Part shown: positions 36,819-46,300 of the stretch, one piece after another
Layout of the letters: each line of letters begins with the position of its first letter
Numbering within the stretch: the first letter of the stretch is position 1
Origin: Corynebacterium tuscaniense
GTDB taxonomy: Bacteria; Actinomycetota; Actinomycetes; Mycobacteriales; Mycobacteriaceae
Assembly: GCF_008693065.1 (NCBI RefSeq)
Contig: NZ_VXKH01000003.1
Span: forward strand, 1-64,000
Reading direction: 5' to 3'
Length of the DNA: 64,000 nucleotides
Notes under the pieces: model-generated
Seen by the model: the letters and a program-made list of their open reading frames with translations, nothing else
Told to the model about the DNA's origin: nothing
Databases searched by the model: none
Translations under genes and position numbers: made by a program

Positions 36819-38401
36819 CCTCACATAAACTGCCGACTGACGGGCGCGCCGCCATTGTGATCGGTGCTGGCATCGCAGGTCTGGCCGCGGCTGCATTGTT
36901 GGGCCGGGAAGGCTACGCCGTGAAAGTGATTGAGCGGCTCGACACTATCGGGGGGCGCGCCGGGGATCTCAGTGTTGACGGCTTCCGCTTTGATACCGGG
37001 CCCTCCTGGTACCTCATGCCCGAAGCGTTTGATCACTTCTTTGAACTCTGTGGCACACGCACTGACGAAGTGCTTGATCTTGTGGATCTGAATCCCGGCT
37101 ACCGAATGTTCCCGGAAGGTTCGGCCCCCATCGATGTGCCCTCCAACCGCGATGAGTCCCTCACCCTCTTCGAATCGATCGAACCGGGCGCAGGCAAAAC
37201 ACTGGCAAGATACCTAGATAGCGCCGGGGAAACCTACCGATTGGCCGTAGATTACTTCCTGTACACAACGTTCACGTCACCTGCGGCATTCTTCACTCCG
37301 GAGGTGCGGCGGAATTATTCCAAACTCGCGGAGTACCTCACCCGATCTTTGGAGAGCTTCGTGTCCAAACGATTCACCGATACGCGGCTACGCCAGATGC
37401 TCTCTTACCCCGCAGTGTTCCTCTCATCCGATCCAGCACACACCCCGTCGATGTACCACTTGATGAGCCACACTGATCTAGTCCAAGGTGTGAAGTATCC
37501 TCGCGGTGGATTCACCGCCGTTGTTCACGCCATCGCTGATCAAGCTGTCGCCCACGGCGCTGAGATTGAACTCAACACAGCCGTAACAGCCATTGATACG
37601 GAGGGAAGCAGAGCGTCCGGGGTGACGGTGAGGCGGGATAACGGGGACGTCGAAAAGCTTTCTGCTGACGTTGTAGTTTCTGCTGCAGATCTGAAATTCA
37701 CGGAAACTCGACTCCTCCCGCACGATAAACGCACGTATAGCGAGGAGTATTTTGCTGCCCGCAACCCCGGTTTGGGTGCGGTACTCGTCATGCTTGGTGT
37801 GAAGGGCATACTCCCCCAGCTTGAGCACCATAATCTCCTGTTTAGCGCCGATTGGTCAGACGACTTCGGTGCTGTCTTCCATGGCCCGGTGAGCAGCCGG
37901 CCGAACCACGCATCCCAGTCGATTTACATCTCTAAGCCGTCCAAAACTGATCCAACGACAGCGCCAGAAGGTCATGAGAACCTCTTCATTCTCATCCCCA
38001 CCCCCGCTGCCACGGAGCTTGGGCACGGCGATGCTTACCACCTACAAAGCTCCCCCGCCGTCGATACAATCGCTAATGCCGCAATTGAACAGGTGGCTGC
38101 ATGGTGCGGAATTCCTAATCTGTCTGAACGCATCGTTGTCCGTCGCACCTTGGGGCCGGCTGATTTCAAAGAGCGCTACCACGCGTGGGCCGGTGGCGCG
38201 ATCGGGCCGGCGCACACGCTGAAACAATCAGCATTCCTCCGTGGACGGAACGCCTCGCGGAAGGTGAAAAACCTTTTCTACGCTGGAGCAACAACCGTGC
38301 CTGGAGTCGGTGTGCCAATGTGTTTGATCTCCGCGGAGAATGTGATCAAACGCCTACGCGGGGACCGTTCACCGGGCCCATTGTCCGTGCGAGACTGGTA
38401 G
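36815..38401 (+). CDS. crtI: Phytoene desaturase (CrtI family)
   Basis: FAD-dependent desaturase that converts phytoene stepwise to more conjugated carotenes. 528 residues; the N-terminal dinucleotide-binding motif VIGAGIAGLAAAALLGREGY and the C-terminal family signature NLFYAGATTVPGVGVPMCLISAENVIKRL are intact. GAGGA lies nine bases before the ATG, which overlaps the crtB stop. The number of desaturations (neurosporene, lycopene or a C30 product) cannot be told from sequence. Confidence 0.93.
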   Translation: MTSHKLPTDGRAAIVIGAGIAGLAAAALLGREGYAVKVIERLDTIGGRAGDLSVDGFRFDTGPSWYLMPEAFDHFFELCGTRTDEVLDLVDLNPGYRMFPEGSAPIDVPSNRDESLTLFESIEPGAGKTLARYLDSAGETYRLAVDYFLYTTFTSPAAFFTPEVRRNYSKLAEYLTRSLESFVSKRFTDTRLRQMLSYPAVFLSSDPAHTPSMYHLMSHTDLVQGVKYPRGGFTAVVHAIADQAVAHGAEIELNTAVTAIDTEGSRASGVTVRRDNGDVEKLSADVVVSAADLKFTETRLLPHDKRTYSEEYFAARNPGLGAVLVMLGVKGILPQLEHHNLLFSADWSDDFGAVFHGPVSSRPNHASQSIYISKPSKTDPTTAPEGHENLFILIPTPAATELGHGDAYHLQSSPAVDTIANAAIEQVAAWCGIPNLSERIVVRRTLGPADFKERYHAWAGGAIGPAHTLKQSAFLRGRNASRKVKNLFYAGATTVPGVGVPMCLISAENVIKRLRGDRSPGPLSVRDW

Positions 38402-38475
38402 CCCTACCCCAGTTTTGGTTTTCTGTGAGCCAATTCAGTTTTGTATTAGGTCTAGTAAAGCTACACTTCACTGTC

Positions 38476-38820
38476 ATGCGTAAAAAGATGATTGCTGTTG
38501 CGACTGCCGCTGCCTTGACCCTTTCCGCTGCACCCGCAGTTCATGCACAAACCACAACGAACTCTAAGGGCGCCGATACTGCCGTTGGGCGCGGTATTGA
38601 GAATGCCTTCGATCCGGATAAGGCCTCCTCTATGAAGGAAAAGTCTGTCAAAGGGTTCTTCGACATGGCAGTAAATCCTTACCGCCTTATGTCCTCCGAT
38701 AACAAGGAGCTGAGCTCGCAAGGCGTCACCCAGGCCATTATCAACTACGTGATCATTGCAGCAGCTGTCACCGTGATTGGTCAGATTATTCAACTGATCA
38801 TGTCTAATCTGTCACGCTAG
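38476..38820 (+). CDS. Small exported membrane protein, unrecognised
   Basis: 114 residues: signal peptide (MRKKMIAVATAAALTLSAAPAVHA, cleavage likely after AHA), a hydrophilic segment of about 60 residues and one C-terminal membrane helix (IINYVIIAAAVTVIGQIIQLI). TACACT lies eight bases before ATG 38476 and no SD is present, so it should be a leaderless gene with its own promoter. It follows crtI by 74 bases, but nothing links it to carotenoids. Family unknown to me. Confidence 0.7.
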   Translation: MRKKMIAVATAAALTLSAAPAVHAQTTTNSKGADTAVGRGIENAFDPDKASSMKEKSVKGFFDMAVNPYRLMSSDNKELSSQGVTQAIINYVIIAAAVTVIGQIIQLIMSNLSR

Positions 38821-38836
38821 AAAAAGGAGAAAGCGC

Positions 38837-38858
38837 TGCTAAGTCAGCGTTTAAAAAT
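38837..38858. terminator. Hairpin after the small exported protein gene
   Basis: AAAGCGCTG...CAGCGTTT forms an 8-bp stem with a 6-base loop; only a weak run follows. Possible terminator. Confidence 0.35.
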
Positions 38859-38877
38859 TCTTCTGCATTATCCAGAG

Positions 38878-38912
38878 GCATACAATAATCTTCATTCGAA
38901 GGCATTGTATGC
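38878..38912. promoter_or_regulatory. Inverted repeat over the promoter of the amino acid importer
   Basis: GCATACAAT (38878-38886) pairs with ATTGTATGC (38904-38912). The second arm overlaps TATGCT (38908-38913), the likely -10 box six bases before ATG 38920. Candidate operator, or a leader hairpin if transcription starts upstream. Confidence 0.5.
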
Positions 38913-38919
38913 TTCTTTT

Positions 38920-39819
38920 ATGTTTAAACCTCTCAAGGTGGTTGCTGCCATCCTCACCACCGCCACTGTCGGTGCATTGAGTGGCTGTGTCACCAACGTA
39001 GAAGGCGGAAACCCCGAAGGCTGGGAACAAATCACCCCAGCTGAAATCCCCGAGATCGCCGCAATGGTGCCGGACAATGTCCGCCAAGACGGTTTCTTCA
39101 CCATTGGCGCTAATCCACCGTTCGCACCTTTTGAATTCAAAGATTCACAGGGCACGATCGTGGGCCTGGAAATGGATTTGGGCCACGCCCTAGCTAGCGT
39201 CATGGGATTGAAGTTCCGCGCCATTGACCAGGACTTCGCCATGATCCTCCCCGCTGTGCAGGCAGGCACGCTTGATGCCGGTATGTCGGGTTTTACGGAT
39301 AGTGAGGAACGCCGCCAGAACTTCGACTTTGTCAACTTCCTCTACGCCGGCATCCAGTGGGCGCAATCCCCTGGCAACGACGTTGATCCGGCTAACCCCT
39401 GTGGTCTCACAGTGGCAGTGCAGCGCACCACTGTCTCCGAAACGGATGATGTGCGACCGAAGGCTGCAAAATGCGAGGAGCAAGGCGACCCCATCACCAT
39501 CCTCTCCTACGACACATCCGATAACGCCGCTCTTGCCGTGCTCGTTGGCCGCGCCGATGCACTGAGTGCGGACTCCCCTGTTTCCGCATGGGCCGTGGAC
39601 CGCTCGGACGGCAAGCTCGAACTGATTGGGGAGATGTTTGATGCGGCGCCATATGGCATCGCTGTGCCGAAGGACTCTCCTTTGGGGCCAGCACTGGCCG
39701 CAGCCATGCAGCATCTCATCGACACTGGTGAGTACGAACGCATCATGGAGCAGTGGAATGTGAAAACAGGTCTGCTCGACCAAGCTCTAATTAACGAACA
39801 ACCCGTGGGAGGACAATAA
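38920..39819 (+). CDS. Polar amino acid ABC importer, substrate-binding lipoprotein
   Basis: Family 3 solute-binding protein (GlnH/HisJ type), 299 residues. Signal with lipobox ALSGC (Cys23); then FFTIGANPPFAPFEFKDSQGTIVGLEMDLGHALASVMG (split in two lobes) and DALSADSPVSAWAV. First gene of a three-gene operon, two bases before the permease. Ligand probably a polar amino acid such as glutamine or glutamate. An upstream TTG at 38905 is possible but lies inside the -10 box. Confidence 0.88.
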   Translation: MFKPLKVVAAILTTATVGALSGCVTNVEGGNPEGWEQITPAEIPEIAAMVPDNVRQDGFFTIGANPPFAPFEFKDSQGTIVGLEMDLGHALASVMGLKFRAIDQDFAMILPAVQAGTLDAGMSGFTDSEERRQNFDFVNFLYAGIQWAQSPGNDVDPANPCGLTVAVQRTTVSETDDVRPKAAKCEEQGDPITILSYDTSDNAALAVLVGRADALSADSPVSAWAVDRSDGKLELIGEMFDAAPYGIAVPKDSPLGPALAAAMQHLIDTGEYERIMEQWNVKTGLLDQALINEQPVGGQ

Positions 39820-39821
39820 CC

Positions 39822-40742
39822 ATGACGCTCAAACCCACACGCCCACAACGCATCGAAGCTAAACCGTTGCGCCACCCCGGACGGTGGATCACCGCAGCCA
39901 TCCTCGTTGCGCTGTCCATCCTGTTCATCGTCGATGCCGCCGGCCGTGATGCCTATGGCTGGCCCACGTATCGGGCATACATCTTTGACACCCGCGTCCT
40001 TACTGCTGCTGGCCACACGCTCGCACTAACTGTTCTTTCGATGATCATCGGTGTCGTTCTCGGCGTGGTGCTTGCTGTGATGCGCATGTCGCCGAACCCG
40101 GTATTCAAATCAATTGCGTGGTTGTACCTGTGGGTCTTCCGTGGCACCCCGATCTACGTTCAGTTGGTCTTCTGGGGGCTCATTGGTGCGATTTACCAGT
40201 CCATCAACTTAGGCTTTACAGAGATCTCGCTAGACGCGCTGACATCCTCGGCTTTCGCTCTCGCCGTCATTGGACTGGGTCTCAACGAGGCGGGCTACAT
40301 GGCGGAGATTGTCCGTTCCGGTGTGAACTCGGTGCCTGCTGGCCAGATCGAAGCGTCGAAAGCCCTAGGCATGGGTTGGGGTATGACCATGCGCCGCACC
40401 GTGCTGCCGCAGGCCATGCGCATCATCATCCCGCCGACGGGCAATGAGTTTATTTCTTTGCTGAAGACCTCGTCCCTTGTTGTCGCTGTCCCCTACTCGC
40501 TCGAGCTTTACGGTCGCAGCCAGGACATCGCTGCCGCACTCTTCGAGCCGGTGCCCATGCTGCTTGTCGCCGCTACATGGTACTTGATCATCACGTCCAT
40601 CCTCATGGTTGGCCAGCACTACCTGGAGCGTTACTTTGACCGCGGGGTAACCCGCGAATTGACCGCCCGCCAGCTGGCAGCACTTACTGACGCTGAGGGC
40701 AAGGCCCCAAACAACGTCACCGTCGTGGAAAGGAACTCTTAA
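39822..40742 (+). CDS. Polar amino acid ABC importer, permease
   Basis: 306-residue HisM/GlnP-type permease. A short helix near residue 25-40 is followed by the family sequence GHTLALTVLSMIIGVVLGVVLAVMR and by the EAA loop (GQIEASKALGMGWGMTMRRTVLPQAMRIIIPP). C-terminal tail of about 40 hydrophilic residues. As the only permease it probably forms a homodimer. Confidence 0.9.
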   Translation: MTLKPTRPQRIEAKPLRHPGRWITAAILVALSILFIVDAAGRDAYGWPTYRAYIFDTRVLTAAGHTLALTVLSMIIGVVLGVVLAVMRMSPNPVFKSIAWLYLWVFRGTPIYVQLVFWGLIGAIYQSINLGFTEISLDALTSSAFALAVIGLGLNEAGYMAEIVRSGVNSVPAGQIEASKALGMGWGMTMRRTVLPQAMRIIIPPTGNEFISLLKTSSLVVAVPYSLELYGRSQDIAAALFEPVPMLLVAATWYLIITSILMVGQHYLERYFDRGVTRELTARQLAALTDAEGKAPNNVTVVERNS

Positions 40743-41507
40743 ATGAGCACCCCTATGATTCAAGCCGTTGATGTATGGAAGTCTTTTGGTGCCCTTGACG
40801 TGCTTAAAGGTATCAACCTTGAGGTGAACAAGGGCGAGGTCACCTGTCTCATCGGTCCATCCGGTTCCGGCAAGTCCACGTTTCTGCGTTGCGTTAACCA
40901 CCTTGAAAAGGTCACCGCGGGTCGCCTTTACGTTGATGGTGAGCTCATCGGCTACCGGGAAAAGAACGGCGCGTTGCATGAGATCTCCGAGAAGGAAGCC
41001 GCTCGTCAGCGCCGCGAGGTAGGCATGGTGTTCCAGAATTTCAACCTGTTCGGTCACCGCACCGCGTTGGAAAACGTCATTGAGGCGCCGATCCATGTCA
41101 AAGGCATGACACCGGAGGCTGCGAAGAAGCGCGCGATGGAACTGCTTGAACAGGTCGGCCTGGCCAACAAGGCGGAGGCGTACCCAGTGCAGCTTTCAGG
41201 TGGTCAGCAGCAGCGCGTTGCCATCGCCCGTGCAGTTGCGATGGGCCCAAAGCTCATGCTTTTCGACGAACCCACCTCCGCCCTTGACCCCGAACTCGTC
41301 GGTGAAGTTCTTCGCGTCATGCGTGAACTAGCAGATTCCGGCATGACCATGCTCGTGGTCACCCACGAGATGGCCTTTGCCCACGAGGTTGCTGACAACG
41401 TGGCCTTCATGTCCGACGGCACCATCGTTGAATACGGCACGCCTGAACAGGTGCTAGACAACCCCCAGCACGAGCGGACGAAGGAATTTCTCTCCTCGAT
41501 CTTTTAG
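40743..41507 (+). CDS. Polar amino acid ABC importer, ATPase
   Basis: 254-residue GlnQ-type ATPase: Walker [14 protein letters not shown]-loop MVFQNFNLF, signature [12 protein letters not shown], Walker [14 protein letters not shown]-loop VVTHEM. It begins directly after the permease stop. Its stop codon lies inside the 15-bp terminator palindrome. Confidence 0.93.
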   Translation: MSTPMIQAVDVWKSFGALDVLKGINLEVNKGEVTCLIGPSGSGKSTFLRCVNHLEKVTAGRLYVDGELIGYREKNGALHEISEKEAARQRREVGMVFQNFNLFGHRTALENVIEAPIHVKGMTPEAAKKRAMELLEQVGLANKAEAYPVQLSGGQQQRVAIARAVAMGPKLMLFDEPTSALDPELVGEVLRVMRELADSGMTMLVVTHEMAFAHEVADNVAFMSDGTIVEYGTPEQVLDNPQHERTKEFLSSIF

Positions 41508-41535
41508 CTCTTGCAGGTACCTGCAAGAGCTAAAA
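41502..41535. terminator. Bidirectional terminator between the ABC operon and coaD
   Basis: TTTTAGCTCTTGCAG pairs perfectly with CTGCAAGAGCTAAAA around GTAC. A T-run on either strand serves both convergent units, and the ATPase stop TAG is in the left arm. Confidence 0.9.
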
Positions 41536-41548
41536 GGAGACGCTCAGA

Positions 41549-42028
41549 TCAGTCTTTGAACTTGGCGTTCATGGCCTCCACGACGTGATCGGGCACCAGC
41601 CCGCTCACGTCTCCGCCGTATTTGGCCACTTCCTTACACAGGGACGAGGAAATGTAGCCGTACTTCTCATCCGTCATGAGGAAAAACGTGTCCACCCCGG
41701 ACAGGCGGCGGTTCATCTGCGCCATCGGCAGCTCATAGTCATAATCGAGGGAAGATCGCAGACCCTTCACCAGCGCCCCCACGTGATTTGCTGTGGTGTA
41801 GTCCACCAGGAGACCACCCCAGGTATCCACCTTGATATTGGGGATGTGGCTGGTGGCCTGACGGATCATGTCCATGCGTTCCTCAATGTTGAACAAACCG
41901 CTTTGTTTATTCGGGTTCGCGGTGACAAGGACGATGATTTCATCGAAGCTCTTAGCGGCACGCGTGAAAATATCCACGTGGCCATTGGTCACGGGATCAA
42001 ACGATCCGGGGCACACTGCCTTCGTCAT
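41549..42028 (-). CDS. coaD: Phosphopantetheine adenylyltransferase
   Basis: Fourth step of CoA synthesis: adenylates 4'-phosphopantetheine to dephospho-CoA. 159 residues with CPGSFDPVTNGHVDIFTRAA at the N-terminus and YGYISSSLCKEVAKYGGDVSGLVP; the (T/H)xGH nucleotidyl motif is TNGH. ATG 42028 shares its A with the rsmD stop (TAATG), with GAGGAA upstream. Last gene of the thiL-coaD operon; coaE is encoded separately at 24 kb. Confidence 0.96.
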   Translation of the reverse strand: MTKAVCPGSFDPVTNGHVDIFTRAAKSFDEIIVLVTANPNKQSGLFNIEERMDMIRQATSHIPNIKVDTWGGLLVDYTTANHVGALVKGLRSSLDYDYELPMAQMNRRLSGVDTFFLMTDEKYGYISSSLCKEVAKYGGDVSGLVPDHVVEAMNAKFKD

Positions 42029-42606
42029 TATTCCTCGTCCTTCCTGCGGTGGAACGTGGCCATATCCATACGAGCGATACCATACAGCCGCTTCTTCAAC
42101 TTCTGCCCAGTGGGAGTGAAACCCTCCGGCCACGCTGTCTCCGGGCTGTCCCGGTGGCGTTCAATCACCACTGCTGCCCCATCGGCTAATGCTGGAATGA
42201 GGGCGTGAAGCATTTCCACCACTGATTCGTCGGAAAGCTCATACGGCGGGTCCGCCAACACCATGGTGAAGTGCTCACGTGGAGCACGGGCAACGTAGGT
42301 GGACGCCTTGACCGGCTCGATGATGACATTCGGGTGACCAACGACACCTGCGTTGTGGTGGATGACCTCCACCGCTTTCGGGTCGTTTTCCACCAACACC
42401 ACTTCATCGGCACCGCGGGAAGCAGCCTCCAAGCCGAGAGCCCCGGAACCGGCGAAAAGATCGAGCACGTTCTGCCCTATGAAGCCGAAACGGACTTGCA
42501 ACGAGGAGAACAATCCTTCGCGTGCACGGTCAGATGTGGGCCTGGTGCCCTCCGGCGGGACCTTGATCTTCCGGCCGCGGGCTTCACCCGAGATGATGCG
42601 GTTCAT
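42028..42606 (-). CDS. rsmD: 16S rRNA (guanine966-N2)-methyltransferase
   Basis: SAM-dependent methylase of G966 in 16S rRNA. 192 residues; N-terminal RIISGEARGRKIKVPPEGTRPTSDRAREGLF, SAM motif LDLFAGSGALGLEAASRGA and the catalytic ADPPYEL. ATG 42606 is chosen: TAGAGT ends seven bases upstream, giving an internal leaderless promoter inside the operon just after recG. Overlaps coaD by one base. Confidence 0.94.
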   Translation of the reverse strand: MNRIISGEARGRKIKVPPEGTRPTSDRAREGLFSSLQVRFGFIGQNVLDLFAGSGALGLEAASRGADEVVLVENDPKAVEVIHHNAGVVGHPNVIIEPVKASTYVARAPREHFTMVLADPPYELSDESVVEMLHALIPALADGAAVVIERHRDSPETAWPEGFTPTGQKLKKRLYGIARMDMATFHRRKDEE

Positions 42607-42619
42607 GCGCAACACTCTA
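42607..42619 (-). promoter_or_regulatory. -10 box of leaderless rsmD-coaD
   Basis: TAGAGT on the minus strand (42619-42614), seven bases before ATG 42606, in the 20-base gap after recG. Confidence 0.5.
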
Positions 42620-42626
42620 GCTGTAG

Positions 42627-44747
42627 TTAGCTCTTGTTCAGATAGTCGAATGGGTCGAGGAAGAGGTCCTCAACAATCTCCCGCGCGCGCTCCGGGGCAG
42701 ACTCAACGAATTCAGCCGCGTCATCGTAAGCGCGCTGAATGATCTCAAAGTCTTGCACGAGATTCAGCAACCGCAAGTGCCTATCTGTGCCGGACTGGGA
42801 GGTGCCCAGGACGTCGCCCTCAGAGCGAGTTTCCAGGTCAAGCTCGGCGAGCTGAAAACCATCAGAGATTTCCGCGATCCGCGTGACGCGCTCCAGTTGC
42901 GGTGAACCTTGCTCCGCAAACGTGTGGAAAAGACAAAGCGAAGCATGCCCGCCACGGCCCACACGTCCGCGGAGCTGATGCAGCTGTGAAACACCGAAGT
43001 GCTCCGATTCGCGCACCATCATCACGGTGGCGTTGGGCACGTCCACGCCCACCTCGATAACCGTGGTGGAGACCAGCACGTCGATGGTGCCGGCAGCGAA
43101 GGCGGACATGACGCGATCCTTTTCCTCACCTTTCATCCGGCCATGCAGCACACCGATGGTCAGGCCTTGGAGTTGGTGGGCTTCTAGTGTGTCAGCGACT
43201 TCAAGAACACCCCCTGGCCCCTCAATACGTGGGCACACAATATAGGCTTGGTGGCCACTGTAAATCTCTTCTTTGATTTTCTCCCAGGCGCGATCCACCC
43301 ACGTCCGCTTAAATTCAGGGACAACTGCGGACTGGATGGGTTTACGTCCACCAGGCAGTTCACTCAATGTTGATACGGCGAGGTCCCCAAACACCGTCAT
43401 GGCAATAGTGCGGGGAATCGGCGTTGCTGTCATAACCAGCAGGTGCGGTGTGTTCTCCCCTGCCTTATCGCGCAAACGATTGCGCTGCTCCACACCAAAC
43501 CGATGTTGCTCATCAACCACGACGAAACCGAGGTTAAAGAATTCCACCAAGTCCTGAATGATCGCGTGCGTGCCCACGACGATGTCCGCCTCGCCCGTCA
43601 TGATTGCCAACAGGGCTTCCTGCTTCTGCACCGTGGACATGGACCCCGTCAACGCAACAACGCGGGCGTGCACGCCCGTTTGCATGAGGGTTTTGCGCAG
43701 GGACTTCTCGTGCTGCAGGGTGAGGACTTCAGTGGGCGCGAGCAAGGCGCACTGCATGCCGTTATCAACTGCTTGCAGCATCGCGGCGAGAGCAACGATC
43801 GTCTTGCCGGAGCCCACTTCGCCCTGTAGGAGCCGGCTCATTGGGATGGTTCGCTCAAGGTCGGCAGAGATCTCCTCCAAGACCTGCGTCTGCCCCGCGG
43901 TGAGCTTGAACGGCAGGTGCTCCACCATGTGCACCACATCCCCATCAGGTTTACGCGGCAGCGGGGTGGCTTGGCGGTAGGAATCATCACGCCTACGCAT
44001 AGCCATGACGAGGGCGACACTCATTGCCTCGTTGTACTTGAGGCGCTCCAAGGCAGCGTGGGGCCCCTGCGACGTGGGGTTGTGAATCTGGTTGATCGCC
44101 TCGTACAAAGACAGCAGCCCCGGTGGTGTGTACCCCAGTGGCTCAGGGATCTCCTCAATGGTGTCCAGCACCATGCTGATAGCACCCATGATCGTCCACG
44201 TAGATAGATTCTTCGTAGCGGGATAGACCGGCAGATAGTCGCGTCCGGCCAGCAGGTCATCCGGATCGCCGAAGACCGAGAGTTTCTTAATCGACCCGGT
44301 GGATGCCCCCTTGTTGTTGCCCGCTTGAGGTGTTCCGGGCGCAGACAGGATCATGAAGTCCGGATGCTGCATTTGTGGCTGATCCCGGAAGAATTTCACC
44401 TTGCCAGTGAACATCGCACGCACGCCGGGTTTGAGCACCCTCGGAGCATATTTCGCACCGAAGAAAGAAGCCTCAATGGTCTGATAGCCATCAGTGATGA
44501 CGGCTTTGAAAATCGGGCGCTTGGAGGTCGTGATGGTGCGCACGCTTTCCACATTGCCGATGAAACTGATCGTGTCATCAGGCAGCACACCGTCGAGCGC
44601 ATCACCGGTGCCGTACTGCAGGTACTTGCGGGGGTAGTACTCGAGAAGACCCGCGACGGTCTCAATTCCGAGGTGCTTGGCAATCGCGCGCGCAGGTGCA
44701 GTGGGAATGACCAAGTTGAGAGGGGTGAAATTAGTCAAACCCAGCAT
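42627..44747 (-). CDS. recG: ATP-dependent DNA helicase RecG
   Basis: Branch-migrating helicase for stalled forks and Holliday junctions, 706 residues. N-terminal wedge OB domain (about 55-150), Walker A LQGEVGSGKT near residue 315, motif II VVDEQHRFGVEQR, motif III TATPIPRT and motif VI QLRGRVGRGGHAS. Starts three bases after the DAK2 gene stop. Confidence 0.97.
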   Translation of the reverse strand: MLGLTNFTPLNLVIPTAPARAIAKHLGIETVAGLLEYYPRKYLQYGTGDALDGVLPDDTISFIGNVESVRTITTSKRPIFKAVITDGYQTIEASFFGAKYAPRVLKPGVRAMFTGKVKFFRDQPQMQHPDFMILSAPGTPQAGNNKGASTGSIKKLSVFGDPDDLLAGRDYLPVYPATKNLSTWTIMGAISMVLDTIEEIPEPLGYTPPGLLSLYEAINQIHNPTSQGPHAALERLKYNEAMSVALVMAMRRRDDSYRQATPLPRKPDGDVVHMVEHLPFKLTAGQTQVLEEISADLERTIPMSRLLQGEVGSGKTIVALAAMLQAVDNGMQCALLAPTEVLTLQHEKSLRKTLMQTGVHARVVALTGSMSTVQKQEALLAIMTGEADIVVGTHAIIQDLVEFFNLGFVVVDEQHRFGVEQRNRLRDKAGENTPHLLVMTATPIPRTIAMTVFGDLAVSTLSELPGGRKPIQSAVVPEFKRTWVDRAWEKIKEEIYSGHQAYIVCPRIEGPGGVLEVADTLEAHQLQGLTIGVLHGRMKGEEKDRVMSAFAAGTIDVLVSTTVIEVGVDVPNATVMMVRESEHFGVSQLHQLRGRVGRGGHASLCLFHTFAEQGSPQLERVTRIAEISDGFQLAELDLETRSEGDVLGTSQSGTDRHLRLLNLVQDFEIIQRAYDDAAEFVESAPERAREIVEDLFLDPFDYLNKS

Positions 44748-44750
44748 GTT

Positions 44751-46289
44751 TTACTCCACTCCGAGTTGTCCGGTTGAGCCGAGTCCATCGGCGGGATACA
44801 CCACCACTTCTGCATCAAGGTCGGCTTCCAACGCCTCCACATCAACGTTGGCCACGTCCTGTGGAGATACCAGAATGGTGACCAGTTCCCCACCGCCGTC
44901 CAACATGACGGCGGCTGCTTCGCGCAGGGCTGCGGTCAAGGTCTCCGCCCTCACAACGAGGGTATCGCGCGCTACCACCTCAACGCCCTCACCAGTGGTC
45001 ACTATGTCAGCCACCGCCATCTCCTCAGCGGCTTCCCTCATTACCGCTGCGGCTTCATCAACAGGCAGGCGTGGGTCATGGACAGACACCGCCGCAATTC
45101 CGTTGACCAAACGCACAGTGGGTAGCAGCGTTACCGCCAAGGACTCGTGCTCCGCGGCTGTCTCAATCTCCTCCAGGGTGGCCGGATCAAGCTGTCCATT
45201 AGGCAGAATGATTACTTCATGTGCACCGGAAGCACTGATTTCACGGCGAACGTCCGCTACCACGTTGGGCCCGGGCGCTACGGCCACAGCACCCGCACGG
45301 TTATACAAGTCCATGAGCGAACCCATCGGCGTGATCGCCACAATGAGCCGGCCCACACGCCGAGCTTCGTGCAGCGGGGAGGCATCCGGCAGGATCTCTA
45401 ACCGCAGATCGCTCACGGCACCGAGCTCGAAAGCGCGCTCAATCACTGGTCCTGCCTCAGTGGTGTGAATATGTACCTTGCCGTGGGAGTCTGTCGACCG
45501 CGCGATCACAAGACTACGGCCCATCGTCGCCAACACAGCCTCAAGATTGTCCAGCGGGCCTTCAAACATGAACAGGACTTCCAGCCAGCCTGCTACACCG
45601 TGGGAATGATCCGCCTGATCATGTGCGCTCTCATGCTGCGCTTCATTTCCCTCAGCGTCATCAATGCTGCCGCCAGTCACCTCAGCATCAAGAACTTTAA
45701 GCAGAAGCACTAGGCCAGTACCCCCCGCATCCACAACACCGGCTTCGCGCAACTCGGCCAGCTGGGAAGGAGTGTTTGCAAGAGCATCTTCCGCGGAGGC
45801 CAATGCAGCCGACGTGACGTCGTCTAAATCAGAATTGCTTATCGACGCCCCCTCAGCCGCTCGCGCTGCCTCCCGCAACACCGTAATGATGGTGCCTTCA
45901 ACAGGCTCTGCAATAGCGCGTTCCACAAACGCCACCGCGTTGCTCAGCGCCGCAGCAACGGCACTGCCGTCCAGTTCCCCTTCCGCCGCTGCTTGGGCAA
46001 CACCACGCAGCACCTGTGAGAGAACCACACCGGAATTACCGCGAGCACCCTTGATGCTGCCGACGGCAAGAGCTTCCGCAATAACTTCGGCAGAGGCATC
46101 AGGTTCACATTTCTCAGCCTCACGTACGGCTGCAGCCATAGTGAACGCCATGTTTGACCCCGTGTCCGAATCCGGCACCGGAAACACATTCAGGCTGTTG
46201 ATTTCTTCACGATGACGGCCCAAATCCTCTGCTGAACGGCGCGCCCATGACAGAAGTCGGACACCATCAATAGTCTCAGCAGAAGTCAT
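44751..46289 (-). CDS. DAK2-domain protein (FakA/YloV-like)
   Basis: 512 residues. The N-terminal DAK2 domain has NSLNVFPVPDSDTGSNM (the double Asp that binds Mg-ATP in FakA), SIKGARGNSGVVLSQ and VVDAGGTGLVLLL. The C-terminal half fits the FakA-like linker and DegV-related regions. FakA phosphorylates fatty acids bound to FakB in Firmicutes; no FakB is seen here, so substrate is uncertain. ATG 46289 follows TAGAGT by eight bases; 46295 is an alternative. Position next to recG is common in Gram-positive genomes. Confidence 0.87.
   Translation of the reverse strand: MTSAETIDGVRLLSWARRSAEDLGRHREEINSLNVFPVPDSDTGSNMAFTMAAAVREAEKCEPDASAEVIAEALAVGSIKGARGNSGVVLSQVLRGVAQAAAEGELDGSAVAAALSNAVAFVERAIAEPVEGTIITVLREAARAAEGASISNSDLDDVTSAALASAEDALANTPSQLAELREAGVVDAGGTGLVLLLKVLDAEVTGGSIDDAEGNEAQHESAHDQADHSHGVAGWLEVLFMFEGPLDNLEAVLATMGRSLVIARSTDSHGKVHIHTTEAGPVIERAFELGAVSDLRLEILPDASPLHEARRVGRLIVAITPMGSLMDLYNRAGAVAVAPGPNVVADVRREISASGAHEVIILPNGQLDPATLEEIETAAEHESLAVTLLPTVRLVNGIAAVSVHDPRLPVDEAAAVMREAAEEMAVADIVTTGEGVEVVARDTLVVRAETLTAALREAAAVMLDGGGELVTILVSPQDVANVDVEALEADLDAEVVVYPADGLGSTGQLGVE
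45837..45847 (+). repeat. GCTTATCGACG motif, copy 6
   Basis: Inside the DAK2 gene, opposite to its coding strand, where it forces a rare ATA Ile codon (Ser-Ile-Ser). Confidence 0.8.
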
Positions 46290-46300
46290 GGGCATTAACT

